This document shows positions 26,301-35,637 of a DNA stretch of 64,000 nt, piece by piece. A program made the translations under genes and the position numbers. Source of the DNA: Alishewanella metallidurans (GTDB lineage Bacteria; Pseudomonadota; Gammaproteobacteria; Enterobacterales; Alteromonadaceae); the NCBI RefSeq assembly GCF_036983985.1, contig NZ_JALAHQ010000003.1:372001-436000 (forward strand). Reading direction: 5' to 3'. Numbering within the stretch: the first letter of the stretch is position 1; every line of letters begins with the position of its first letter. Below the pieces are notes generated by a model. The model did no database searches, was not told the origin of the DNA, and saw nothing but the letters and a program-made list of their open reading frames with translations.

Positions 26301-27278
26301 ATGTTAAATAAAAAACTGATTGGTGCAGCACTCGCGCTAGTGTTGGTGTTGTTTTATATAACCGGTTGGTGGGTTAGCCAAGAGCCAGACATGCTGGTTG
26401 ATGAAATTAAGCAAAGTCGACAGCAACTTGGCAGCGATGCGATGATTGGTTATAGCACCACAACGGCGTTAATAAGGGTAAGTGAAACCTTATTAGATAA
26501 GCGCGGTGGTTATATTTCGAATGATATTATGCCGCCGTTTGTGTTTTTAGATAATATGCCAGCATGGGAATTAGGCGTGCTAGAAATGTCGCGCGACCTA
26601 GCGCTAGCATTACGTAAAGACTTCAGCCGCTCGCAGTCACAATCTACAGAAAACGTACATTTAAAACTGGCGCAACCGATGTTTAATATTGATCATCGTA
26701 ATTGGGCTATTCCCAGTGCTGAGTCTGAATACCGTAAAGCTATTGCTAAACTGTATTTGTATCGCACTGAATTGGCCGATCCTGCCAAACCTGACAGCCA
26801 ATTTTATGCCCGTGCCGATAATTTACGCGATTGGTTAAATGCGGTACAAAAACGTCTTGGTAGTTATTCTCAGCGTTTAAGCGCCAGTGTTGGTCAAGAC
26901 AGGGTGAACACCGATTTAGCTGGTGAAACTTCAGCACGCCAGTCAACTAATGTAGCTGACAGTTCAATGGTAAAAACCAGTTGGTGGAAACTAGATGACG
27001 AGTTTTACGAAGCGCGAGGCGCAAGTTGGGCGTTATTACATTTTTTAAAAGCCATTGAGACTGATTTTGCGGATGTACTACAACGAAAAAATGCCATGGT
27101 GAGTTTACGCCAAATTATTCGTGAACTTGAGGCTACGCAACAAACTATTTGGAGCCCAATGATACTTAATGGTAGTGGCTTTGGCTTAATGGCGAATCAC
27201 AGTTTGGTGATGGCGAATTATATTTCTCGGGCAAATGCGGCGCTTATCGATTTGTCTGAATTATTAACACAAGGGTAA
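26301..27278 (+). CDS. DUF2333 family membrane protein
   Basis: 325 residues. One N-terminal membrane helix (about 6-25, ending GWWVSQEP), then a large helical periplasmic part. LLDKRGGYISNDIMPP and WELGVLEMSRDLALALR fit DUF2333, a family of unknown function in gammaproteobacteria. AAAGGA precedes the ATG. The next gene, an outer-membrane barrel, begins 8 bases later. Confidence 0.85.
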   Translation: MLNKKLIGAALALVLVLFYITGWWVSQEPDMLVDEIKQSRQQLGSDAMIGYSTTTALIRVSETLLDKRGGYISNDIMPPFVFLDNMPAWELGVLEMSRDLALALRKDFSRSQSQSTENVHLKLAQPMFNIDHRNWAIPSAESEYRKAIAKLYLYRTELADPAKPDSQFYARADNLRDWLNAVQKRLGSYSQRLSASVGQDRVNTDLAGETSARQSTNVADSSMVKTSWWKLDDEFYEARGASWALLHFLKAIETDFADVLQRKNAMVSLRQIIRELEATQQTIWSPMILNGSGFGLMANHSLVMANYISRANAALIDLSELLTQG

Positions 27279-27286
27279 AACACAGT

Positions 27287-28042
27287 ATGAAAAAAACAGC
27301 ATTAATATTGTCGCTAAGCAGTATCTTGTTAAGTAGTGCGGTTAGCGCCGATACATTGCTTGGTTTGTATATAGGTGCCGATGGTTGGAACGCAGCAACC
27401 AAAGGTAGCTTTGCCGATACTGGGGCAATGCAGCAGTTTAAGTTTGATGATAAAACGCAAACGTCATTTTATGTTGCGCTAGAGCATCCTATTCCTTTAT
27501 TACCTAATATTCGCTTGCAGCATAATAAACTGGAAGCCAGTGGCGTAACCACGCTTGATGCTAATTTTAGTTTTGCTGATAGCGGCTTTCTTGCTGGTAG
27601 CCAAGTTAATAATCAGGTTGATTTAACTAACACTGATTATGTTTTGTATTATGAAATTCTTGATAACGATCTGGTTAGCTTAGACTTTGGCGTTAATGGC
27701 AAATACATTAAGGGCAGTGTTGGTGTATCGCAAACAGCAGGCAACCTTGCTGGGGTGCAAAATGTATCACAAATTATACCTATGCTTTACACATCGGCTA
27801 ACGTTGGTTTGCCGTTAACTGGCCTTGACCTGTTTGCGCAAGGTAGTTTTGTATCTTATAGCGGTAGCCGCTTATATGATGTACAAGCAGGCATTGGTTA
27901 TGCGCTGTTAGATAATTTAGCAGTTAATATGCGTTTAAAAGCAGGCTACCGAGCAGTTAATTTAAGGCTTGATGATATCGATGATCTGTATGCCGATCTC
28001 GATTTTACTGGTGTTTTTGTCGGTGTAGAGTTTCATTTTTAA
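27287..28042 (+). CDS. TIGR04219 family outer-membrane beta-barrel protein
   Basis: 251 residues with a signal peptide (about 1-21, SAVSA-D). Alternating hydrophobic/polar beta strands run to the terminal GVEFHF, whose last phenylalanine is the usual outer-membrane assembly signal. LGLYIGADGWNA near the N-terminus is characteristic of the TIGR04219 set found in Shewanella and relatives. Function unknown. Confidence 0.85.
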   Translation: MKKTALILSLSSILLSSAVSADTLLGLYIGADGWNAATKGSFADTGAMQQFKFDDKTQTSFYVALEHPIPLLPNIRLQHNKLEASGVTTLDANFSFADSGFLAGSQVNNQVDLTNTDYVLYYEILDNDLVSLDFGVNGKYIKGSVGVSQTAGNLAGVQNVSQIIPMLYTSANVGLPLTGLDLFAQGSFVSYSGSRLYDVQAGIGYALLDNLAVNMRLKAGYRAVNLRLDDIDDLYADLDFTGVFVGVEFHF

Positions 28043-28048
28043 TTTACT

Positions 28049-28076
28049 GGTGCGTTGCGGCTCACTGCAGCGCACC
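28049..28076 (+). terminator. Possible terminator after the TIGR04219 gene
   Basis: Hairpin GGTGCGTTGCG (28049-28059) with TGCAGCGCACC (28066-28076), including two G-U pairs. A weak T/A-rich tail follows. Placed 6 bases after the stop. Confidence 0.45.
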
Positions 28077-28159
28077 TTATATTATTACCGCATAGTTACC
28101 TTGTTACACTAATCGAATAGCTTTATAGTTACCGCATCCTTAATGGTTCAGGTTTAATT

Positions 28160-30334
28160 TTGCCCAATTATTTTCGGCAGATAATGCTGCCATGGTTAAT
28201 TGCACTTATTGCTATGGCATCATTTATTGGGCTGTGGTTTAAATTTGAAGCAGAAACCCAACAACATATTCAAATTGAACAGATGGCTGCAATGTTGCAG
28301 TCTAGTATTCAACCATTACTAAAAACAAAAGATACCGAACTATTAAAGGCGCAGTTAAATAATCTACGTTATACCAGTGCCGTGCCTTTAAATGCCATCG
28401 CTATTTATAATCAGCAACATCAGGTACTTGTCACGACAGACGCCATTGGCGTAGTTAAAAATTTCACTTATAGCCAACCTGTTCATTCATTTTCTATACA
28501 GTCTTACGCCAATCAGCTATTAGCACTACAGCCACTTAATACTCAAGATGTTACCAATGGCAGTAAAAGCAGTAACGCATACTTAGAGCCGCATTATCTG
28601 TTACTGGTATTTGAACCAGTAATTGGGCTTGGGGATTGGTTGCCGCCCATTGGTATTGTGGGCTTAATCGGCCTCGTCGTGCTGATGATGCTGCAAAAGC
28701 ATCTAATGCAATTGGCACAGCGTCAACATACCGATGTTAGTTTAATTGTGCACAAACTAAATCAACTATGCCACGGCCAGCTTAATGTTAAACTTAACGA
28801 AGAGTTGGTACCGGAATTAGTGATTTTAAAGCCAGCGTTAAATCGGCTAAGCCAATATCAATCGGAAATAATCACAGCAGCGGAACAAACCAACCAACAA
28901 TTGCAGCAGCAGCTTGAGCAAGTGCAACAGCAGTGTGAGCAAATTCAGCAGCAATATTCTGCATTGCAGTTACAGTGTTCGTCGTCTGAACAGTTGATAC
29001 AAAACTGTTTGTTTAGCTTGCAGCAAATACGGCAGCATGCCGAATTAAGTGATAACGAATTAACCGAGCATCTGTTAGCGCAAATACGATTACTAAAGCT
29101 AGAGCTTGGCGCTGCTAAAGAGCCACCGCAGCAGTTTAAACTGTCTACCTTTCTTGCTGATCAGCGCTCTGTACTGCAGCAATTATGTAGTAGTAAAGCG
29201 ATAGAGCTTCAGTTATTTGAAACGGCTGATAATTTAAGCTACGAAATTAGTTTTTCATCTGCACACTTAGCAATGTTGCTGGTAACTATGGCACAAATAG
29301 CCAGTAGAGCTAAGTCTGTTTCTGATCTAACCTTGCGCGTACAGCTTAAGGTTAGCCAGTCTGATATTGCCTTACATCTTAGTATTACCGGAAATGGTGA
29401 TGGTATTTCATCAAGGATCCGGCAGTTGTTAGCTGGTGATGACACCCGCTCATTGCAGTGGCATGAGAGTGACGTTGGTATTCTGATCGTATTAATGCGG
29501 CAATTACAAGCAAGCTTGACGATACAGTCTTTAGAAGGGCTAGGTTGCACAATTGCCCTAGTTTTACCTGTAACCGACGCAGTTGCACTAGTACCAACTA
29601 AAGTGCCTCATCTCTTACTATGTGATCAGCAGCATGCCAGCCTTGTAGAGCGAGCTGAAGGCTTAACACCGCTTGCCGAACAGTTGGCACAATGTACTAA
29701 CTTAGCCGAGCTAGAACGAGCGGCTAAGCAGTTTTCTTATGACACTGCGGTTATTATGTTGCCGGAGCCTGCAGAGTTGTCGCAGTGGCGAGAGCAGTTG
29801 CAGTGGCTTAGTCGGCAACCTGGCCGTGTACTCTGTTATGCCTCTGCCGCGCAATTGCCAGTATGGCGTGAGGCGTTACAGCTAGAAGTAAGATCCAATC
29901 CATTTTGTCTTGATGATCTGCGCTTAACGGCGCCGACAACGCCAAGTCATCCTAGTTTGTTAGTAGTCGACGACAATGCAACTAACCTTGCGTTTGTACA
30001 AGTATTGTTAAAAGACCAACCAGTACAACTTTATACCGCTAGCTGTGGTATTGACGCCCTAAAGCTATGTCAACAGTATACTTTTGATACTATTCTACTG
30101 GATATACAACTACCTGATATTGCTGGAACAGAGGTCGCTAAGCAATTACGCCAGCTACCTGCCTATCTGCATACGCCCATACTGGCGTTTACTGCGCACG
30201 CGCTAGAAGAGGAAGTAAATGCGTTTGTTAGTGCGGGTATGAATGACGTAATTTTTAAGCCACTGGAAGCGACAAAGCTAGACTTAATCTTGCGTTGGTG
30301 TTTAATCGGAAAAGCTAACAATACCGACCAATAA
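28160..30334 (+). CDS. BarA-like hybrid protein with degenerate kinase core and intact receiver
   Basis: 724 residues. Membrane helices at about 7-25 and 165-180 enclose a periplasmic domain. A glutamine-rich coiled coil (about 235-275) and a remnant kinase region follow, then a receiver domain from about 598. The receiver is complete: Asp604/605, phospho-acceptor Asp648 (LLDIQLPD), Thr678 and Lys700. The kinase region lacks an SHELRTPL-type H-box, the N-box asparagine and the GxGxG of the ATP lid, and there is no C-terminal Hpt domain. The N-terminus resembles BarA. The start is a TTG at 28160; ATG 28184 is the alternative. Confidence 0.75.
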   Translation: MPNYFRQIMLPWLIALIAMASFIGLWFKFEAETQQHIQIEQMAAMLQSSIQPLLKTKDTELLKAQLNNLRYTSAVPLNAIAIYNQQHQVLVTTDAIGVVKNFTYSQPVHSFSIQSYANQLLALQPLNTQDVTNGSKSSNAYLEPHYLLLVFEPVIGLGDWLPPIGIVGLIGLVVLMMLQKHLMQLAQRQHTDVSLIVHKLNQLCHGQLNVKLNEELVPELVILKPALNRLSQYQSEIITAAEQTNQQLQQQLEQVQQQCEQIQQQYSALQLQCSSSEQLIQNCLFSLQQIRQHAELSDNELTEHLLAQIRLLKLELGAAKEPPQQFKLSTFLADQRSVLQQLCSSKAIELQLFETADNLSYEISFSSAHLAMLLVTMAQIASRAKSVSDLTLRVQLKVSQSDIALHLSITGNGDGISSRIRQLLAGDDTRSLQWHESDVGILIVLMRQLQASLTIQSLEGLGCTIALVLPVTDAVALVPTKVPHLLLCDQQHASLVERAEGLTPLAEQLAQCTNLAELERAAKQFSYDTAVIMLPEPAELSQWREQLQWLSRQPGRVLCYASAAQLPVWREALQLEVRSNPFCLDDLRLTAPTTPSHPSLLVVDDNATNLAFVQVLLKDQPVQLYTASCGIDALKLCQQYTFDTILLDIQLPDIAGTEVAKQLRQLPAYLHTPILAFTAHALEEEVNAFVSAGMNDVIFKPLEATKLDLILRWCLIGKANNTDQ

Positions 30335-31204
30335 TTGTTTAAGGGCATCTAAATACTGCTGGTTTGGCTGAGTGCTTAATAGCGGTAATAACTCAGCGCC
30401 GCTGGCGGTATATTTATAATATTGTAGCACCACATTTTTACTGCTGATGGTACCAATGATATTCAGATGTAGGTATTGCCAGTTTAGAGCCTGGCCAATA
30501 GGCAACTCGCCGCTTTCAATTTCAGAGCTGTGTAACAAACCTATATCAATAAGGCTTAGTATTTGTGTGTAGCTTAAACCAAATTGATTAAGATTTAATA
30601 CGGCTCGGCTGCGGCCGGTTAATACCCGCCATAATGACGGCCGGTGGCTATAACCAAAATAGATACGTGCGGTGGGGTCTTGCCGCGTACGGCAACTCAA
30701 ATTCGCCGCTTGTTGCAGTGCTAGTGCTTCTTTAAAGCTCATACGTTTTAACGTATGTAGTGTTTTTAATGAAAACTTGCCTGGGCTGGCAATTTCGCCA
30801 GCCAAAATCTTGGCCCATAGCTGTTGCATACTAAAATTAGAAATATCTAGTGTTAGATCACAAAACTGCTGAAACCAATCAGGGTCAATATCCTGTGTTG
30901 ACACATATTCCGGGCAGTACTCTAGCGCTAGCGCCATAATACGCTCAAGATTTTGTTGCTGCCGTTCTAGCTGCATTTGTATGCGCCGTTCAGCGCGCTG
31001 TGTTAACGTTAACCCTGCATATCCCGTTGCCACACTCGCGCCAGAGCGCGCAGATAGTTGACGATGCTTATCGCTAAATTGCCCTTGCTCTGAGTTGGTG
31101 CTTTTCCCTGCAGCTTCTACCGGTGGTATAACCGCACTACCAAACTGCGATTTAGCCAGTTGCTGTAAGCGCTGTTGGCCAGTTAGGGTATTTATTTTGG
31201 TCAT
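30302..31204 (-). CDS. TIGR03899 family protein
   Basis: 300 residues from ATG 31202-31204 (MTKINTLTGQQ). An upstream TTG would add 28 residues. A helical stretch RAERRIQMQLERQQQNLE and the DPDWFQQF, MQQLWAKILAGEIASPG and FSLKTLHTLKRMS segments fit the TIGR03899 / DUF2806 group of gammaproteobacterial proteins of unknown function. It is soluble. Its 3' end overlaps the hybrid kinase gene by 33 bases on the opposite strand. Confidence 0.75.
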   Translation of the reverse strand: MTKINTLTGQQRLQQLAKSQFGSAVIPPVEAAGKSTNSEQGQFSDKHRQLSARSGASVATGYAGLTLTQRAERRIQMQLERQQQNLERIMALALEYCPEYVSTQDIDPDWFQQFCDLTLDISNFSMQQLWAKILAGEIASPGKFSLKTLHTLKRMSFKEALALQQAANLSCRTRQDPTARIYFGYSHRPSLWRVLTGRSRAVLNLNQFGLSYTQILSLIDIGLLHSSEIESGELPIGQALNWQYLHLNIIGTISSKNVVLQYYKYTASGAELLPLLSTQPNQQYLDALKQLLVGIVSFSD

Positions 31205-31365
31205 TACAATGTTATCCACTAGACAGCAATGAGAATAGTCGTGTTGTTGCACTAATTTGTCGCAAGTAACACTATAAGGCTTGCTCAAAATAAAATATGT
31301 TATAACTTACCCTTATGCAAACTAAGCATGTATATTTAATGAGAATCATTATTTAAGGTTGAGTT

Positions 31366-33588
31366 ATGGCATCATTGGATACGGATGAAGATTTTCTGTT
31401 TTTAGCAGAGGATGATCCCGCAGGGTCAGCTATAGAGCAGACGTTGGGTGAATGGCATCTGTTGATCGTTGATGATGACGAAGAAATACACACCGTTACT
31501 AAGTTGGCGCTGAACGATTTAGTGGTTATGGGACGACAGTTGGTATTTCATCATGCTTATTCTGGTAAAACCGCAATAGAGTTTTTGCGTGTAAACCCAC
31601 AAATTGCCTTGGTGCTGCTAGACGTAGTGATGGAGTCTGATGATGCTGGGCTAAAGGTAGTACGCCAGATCCGTGACGAGCTGTGTATGGAAGAGCTGCG
31701 CATTGTGCTGCGCACCGGCCAGCCAGGTTATGCGCCAGAAGAAAGTGTCATTAAAGAATATGATATTAATGACTATAAAACGAAAACCGAATTAACCCGC
31801 AGTAAGTTAGTTACCTCAATAATTGCTTCTTTACGTTCGTATCAGCAAATTCGTACTATTAACCAGAGCCGTCGCGGCTTACAAAAAATAATCAACGCTG
31901 GCGCCAATTTACTGGAACAGCACTCTTTACATGAATTTTCTGAGGGTGTGGTTACGCAAATATCGTCGTTAATCGGTTTGCATGCCGAAGGCGTACTGTG
32001 TGCGCAAATTGAAGACGACGGCAGCGCTAGCGAAAATATTTATGTCCTAGGTGCGGCAGGGCAGTTTGCGCCCTATATTAAATGCCAACTTAACCGCTTA
32101 GATAACACCCGTATCGTTAGCCAAATTACCCAATGCTTACAAAACCGCCAGCATATATTTACTGATCTAGATACCGTGCTCTATCTTGGTAATGATAAAC
32201 ATAGTGCGGCAGTTTATATTGAAACAAATCGGCCAGTAGAAGCCCTTGATCGTCAGCTAATAGAGGTTTTTTTAACCAATATTTCAATTGGTTATGAAAA
32301 TGTAACGTTGTTTCAGCAACTTAAACATGCGGCTTATATTGACCCTCTAACCAAAACGCCAAATCGAAACGAATTTATTCAGATCTTACAAGACACCAGG
32401 CGCTACGAGGCAGAAAACAACATTGCGGTGTTAATTGATGTTGATCACTTTTCTGATGTGAATGATGGCTTAGGCCAAGATGTTGGCAATGAATTATTGA
32501 TCGCCATTACTTTTCGCTTAATTGAATATTTTGGTGAAACATGCCAGCTAGGGCGCATTGGCGCTGATGTATTTGGTGTGGTAGGGCCAGAAAGTGAGCT
32601 TACACCAGAGCGTTTAAATGCGGTGTTTAACGAACCCTTTCATGCCTCTGAGTATACGCTGCAAGTTAATGCTACCTTTGGCCTTTGTCGGTTAACTGAT
32701 AGTGCCGAGCAAGGGTTAATTATTTTAAAGCATGTTTATATAGCACTAAATAAAGCCAAAAAGCGGTTAGGGTTTAATTATCAGTATTACACCGCTGATA
32801 TGGAAGAAGAGATGGCAGAGCGTTTAGCTATGCTCAGAATGCTGCGACATGACTTTTTTAACGACCGCTTGGAGTTGTGGTATCAACCGCAGATTGAACT
32901 GGCTAGTCAGCGCATGGTTGGTATGGAAGCGCTACTGCGCTGGCCACAGGCGAATGGTCAATTTATTTCTCCTGCGGTGTTTATTCCATTAGCTGAATAT
33001 TCTGGGCTAATTATAGACATTGGCAACTGGGTACTAGAGCAAGCCTGCTTACATATTAAGGCTTTGGAGAAACAAGGTTATGCCGGCTTAAGAATCGCCG
33101 TAAATGTGTCTATGCCGCAGTTTCGAAATCATGGTTTTGTGCAATCAGTTATCGATTGTGTGAATCGATACCAGGTTAAACCGGAATACCTTGAATTGGA
33201 AATTACCGAGTCGGTGGTAATGGATGAGCCAAAAATGGTGATTGATGCATTACAGAAGTTGAAAAGCTTTGGTATTAAAGTCGCAATTGACGATTTTGGT
33301 ATTGGTTTTTCATCGTTGAGTTATTTACAACAGCTACCGTTAGACCGAATTAAAATTGATCGGGCATTTATTCGCGACCTCGATTTAACTGCGGGTGAAG
33401 TCATTACCGAAACCATTATAAATTTGGGTAAGCGTCTGCAGCTATTTACTATTGCAGAGGGCGTAGAGAACAAAGCGCAGGAACAGGCATTAAAATTAAT
33501 GGGCTGTGATGAGGTGCAGGGCTTTATGTACGCTAAACCGATGCCACCTGCAGAGTTACTGCATTATTTACAACAACAAAAGCAATAG
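31366..33588 (+). CDS. Response regulator with REC, DUF3369, degenerate GGDEF and EAL domains
   Basis: 740 residues. The receiver (about 30-150) has the acidic pocket VDDDEE and acceptor Asp in VLLDVVMESDD. DUF3369 follows to about 320. The GGDEF domain has GADVF where GGDEF should be, so it is probably inactive as a cyclase. The EAL domain keeps the main catalytic motifs: MEALLRW, NVSM, EITESVV, IDDFGIGFSS, KIDRAF and AEGVEN. It is therefore likely a phosphorylation-controlled c-di-GMP phosphodiesterase. Its kinase is not identified. Confidence 0.88.
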   Translation: MASLDTDEDFLFLAEDDPAGSAIEQTLGEWHLLIVDDDEEIHTVTKLALNDLVVMGRQLVFHHAYSGKTAIEFLRVNPQIALVLLDVVMESDDAGLKVVRQIRDELCMEELRIVLRTGQPGYAPEESVIKEYDINDYKTKTELTRSKLVTSIIASLRSYQQIRTINQSRRGLQKIINAGANLLEQHSLHEFSEGVVTQISSLIGLHAEGVLCAQIEDDGSASENIYVLGAAGQFAPYIKCQLNRLDNTRIVSQITQCLQNRQHIFTDLDTVLYLGNDKHSAAVYIETNRPVEALDRQLIEVFLTNISIGYENVTLFQQLKHAAYIDPLTKTPNRNEFIQILQDTRRYEAENNIAVLIDVDHFSDVNDGLGQDVGNELLIAITFRLIEYFGETCQLGRIGADVFGVVGPESELTPERLNAVFNEPFHASEYTLQVNATFGLCRLTDSAEQGLIILKHVYIALNKAKKRLGFNYQYYTADMEEEMAERLAMLRMLRHDFFNDRLELWYQPQIELASQRMVGMEALLRWPQANGQFISPAVFIPLAEYSGLIIDIGNWVLEQACLHIKALEKQGYAGLRIAVNVSMPQFRNHGFVQSVIDCVNRYQVKPEYLELEITESVVMDEPKMVIDALQKLKSFGIKVAIDDFGIGFSSLSYLQQLPLDRIKIDRAFIRDLDLTAGEVITETIINLGKRLQLFTIAEGVENKAQEQALKLMGCDEVQGFMYAKPMPPAELLHYLQQQKQ

Positions 33589-33590
33589 TA

Positions 33591-33617
33591 AAAAAAACCG
33601 CCATTGGTGATTTTTTC
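33591..33617. terminator. Weak bidirectional terminator
   Basis: A run of seven A, an imperfect short stem (CCGCC/GGTGA) and a run of six T between two convergent genes. Confidence 0.45.
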
Positions 33618-33632
33618 TTTTAAACTAAATTA

Positions 33633-34403
33633 TTACGGCGCGGAACTAGCCGGTGCAGTAAACCCCGCCGCTATCACATTATGACTCTGTGGTAATAACT
33701 GGGTAATACTTACTAAAACAATGCCTTGCTCTTGTAGTTTAGGTAAGTTTTTGCGTAAAAACGTATAGGTTTCTGGGTACGGATGGGCAATAGCTATCGC
33801 CGTTTGGCGTTTTCGCGCAATACGTAATAGTGTTTCAAACTGTTTTGAAATTGCCGCTTCAGTTTGCTCATTATCTAAAAACACCTGCCTACTTAAATTT
33901 GTTACCCCATATTGTTGAGCATACTTTCCTGCTTTGCTTTGTGCGGTTGTTAGGCTGTCGACGAAGAATAAATGGCGTTTTTGCAAATATTCCATCGCCC
34001 ATGCCATTGGTTGTTCTTGAGCCGTATAATAACTGCCCATATGGTTATTAATGCCAATAGCGTAGGGAATGTCGGCTAATGCTAGTTGCAGCGCTTTATG
34101 CACTTGCTGCCTAGACATATCAGCTGTCAGCGCACCTGGTCCAGGTTGTTTGCTATTAGAGGCTTGCATAGGCATGTGTAGCATTACGTCTTTTTGTGCT
34201 TGAAACGCGTAGCGTGCAGCACTCTGACCATAGGGGGTATATGGCAGCACCGAAAAGGTAAGCGCAAAAGGTAAATCTATCAGTTTAAGATCGGCCTTAT
34301 GGTAGCCGATATCATCAATAATAATAGCAATACGCGGTTTGTTATCCGCAGCCTGTATATTTAAGCTCAATAAAGCTAAACAAATTATAAATAGTCTTTG
34401 CAC
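33633..34403 (-). CDS. yibQ: Divergent polysaccharide deacetylase family protein YibQ
   Basis: 256 residues with a signal peptide (about 1-18, LNIQA-A). The fold begins PRIAIIIDDIGYHKADL and shows the family motifs LPFALTFSVLPYTPYG and MLHMPMQA. The function is unproven; family members co-occur with envC, suggesting cell-wall work in the periplasm. It is the last gene of gpmI-envC-yibQ, as in E. coli, 85 bases after envC. Confidence 0.92.
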   Translation of the reverse strand: MQRLFIICLALLSLNIQAADNKPRIAIIIDDIGYHKADLKLIDLPFALTFSVLPYTPYGQSAARYAFQAQKDVMLHMPMQASNSKQPGPGALTADMSRQQVHKALQLALADIPYAIGINNHMGSYYTAQEQPMAWAMEYLQKRHLFFVDSLTTAQSKAGKYAQQYGVTNLSRQVFLDNEQTEAAISKQFETLLRIARKRQTAIAIAHPYPETYTFLRKNLPKLQEQGIVLVSITQLLPQSHNVIAAGFTAPASSAP

Positions 34404-34488
34404 GTTATTATTATTCTCTTGGTGCTGGTTACTGCCACGCCAACTTAATGAAACGAAGTGCGCAATTACAAATTATCAGGGTAAATAT

Positions 34489-35637
34489 TTAGCGCTTTGT
34501 TTGGGCCAACCATTGTAATGGATTAACCGCTTCGCCTTTATTGCGTATTTCAAAATACAGACCGGCTGATGCTTGTCCGCCACTCATGCCCGCTAGCGCT
34601 ATAGTTTCACCAGCATTAATACGCGCGCCAGGTTGCTTTAATAAGCTTTGGTTATGTCCGTATAGACTCATAAAACCGGCACCATGGTCTAGCACAATAA
34701 CCCAACCGTAACCTTTGAGCCAGTCGGCATAAATAACTTGGCCGTCGGCGACGGCTTTAATGGCTTCGCCTTCGCTGCCTTGGATCAGGATGCCACGTGA
34801 CGATACGCCACCTTCGCGGTTTTCACCAAAACGTTGTAGCAAGCTACCGTTAAGTGGCCAAGTAAGCTTGCCTTTTTGTTTGTTTAAACCCGCTAACTCT
34901 TTAGCTTTTTGCGCCAGCTTACGTAACTTTTCTAATGTAGCTTGCATGCTGGTTTCGTTTTGGCGCAAATAATCTAGCTGCCGGCCTTGTTGTTTTAAGG
35001 TATCTTGTAAACGTTTTACCGCTAACTGCTGTTCGCCTTTTGCTTGGGCTAATTGCTGCTGTTGTTGCTGTAAGGTTTGAAGTGCTGTGGCTAACTGCTG
35101 TTGTTTGTCAGTTAGTTCCGTTAGCACTAGCTGTAGCTGGTTTATGGTTTTGTTTAAAGCCGCAAGCTGCGCTAGCCTAGCGCGATTAAAATACTGGTAA
35201 TAACTTAATACCCGCTCTAATTTGGCGGCATCTTGCTGATTAAGCAGCATCTTGCTGTAATCGTGCTGGCCTAAGCTATAAGCGCTTTTTAACTGTGACG
35301 CTAACATGGCCTGCTGTTGTTGCAGGGTTTGTTCAAGCTCGGTTTGCTGTGCTAGCAATTGCTGTTCACGTATTACTAATGCCTGCTTTTCTTGCTCCGT
35401 TTTACGTGTGGCTAGCGCGGCTTCGGCTAGTGCTTTATCCGATTGCTGTAGTTTTTGTTCAGATTTCTCTAATTGCTTTTGCTGCTGCTTAACTTGCTGC
35501 TCAGTAAGCTGAATTTGCTGCTTTAGCTCTGCGAGCTCTTTCTCTTTTGCTTGTTGTTGTGCCAGCGTAGGTAGGGCAAAAAGCAACAGCAGCCAGCATA
35601 CTGACTGCACTAACAAGCGGGTTAACGTCATTTGCAT
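34489..35637 (-). CDS. envC: Murein hydrolase activator EnvC
   Basis: 382 residues. Signal peptide (about 1-26, TLAQ), a long glutamine/lysine-rich coiled coil (about 28-250) that in E. coli binds FtsEX, and a C-terminal LytM/M23-like domain (GENREGGVSSRGILIQG, VILDHGAGFMSLYGHN). The LytM domain activates AmiA/AmiB at division rather than cutting wall itself. The start ATG directly follows the gpmI stop, so the two are translationally linked. Confidence 0.95.
   Translation of the reverse strand: MQMTLTRLLVQSVCWLLLLFALPTLAQQQAKEKELAELKQQIQLTEQQVKQQQKQLEKSEQKLQQSDKALAEAALATRKTEQEKQALVIREQQLLAQQTELEQTLQQQQAMLASQLKSAYSLGQHDYSKMLLNQQDAAKLERVLSYYQYFNRARLAQLAALNKTINQLQLVLTELTDKQQQLATALQTLQQQQQQLAQAKGEQQLAVKRLQDTLKQQGRQLDYLRQNETSMQATLEKLRKLAQKAKELAGLNKQKGKLTWPLNGSLLQRFGENREGGVSSRGILIQGSEGEAIKAVADGQVIYADWLKGYGWVIVLDHGAGFMSLYGHNQSLLKQPGARINAGETIALAGMSGGQASAGLYFEIRNKGEAVNPLQWLAQTKR

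Noticed and set aside
28900..28990. CAG/CAA-rich stretch in the hybrid kinase gene as a tandem repeat
   Set aside because: It encodes a glutamine-rich coiled coil with irregular spacing; no true repeat unit.
35295..35512. Cysteine-rich ORFs on the plus strand opposite envC
   Set aside because: They are the antisense reading of the glutamine-rich coiled coil (CAG/CAA codons) and have no ribosome site or independent support.
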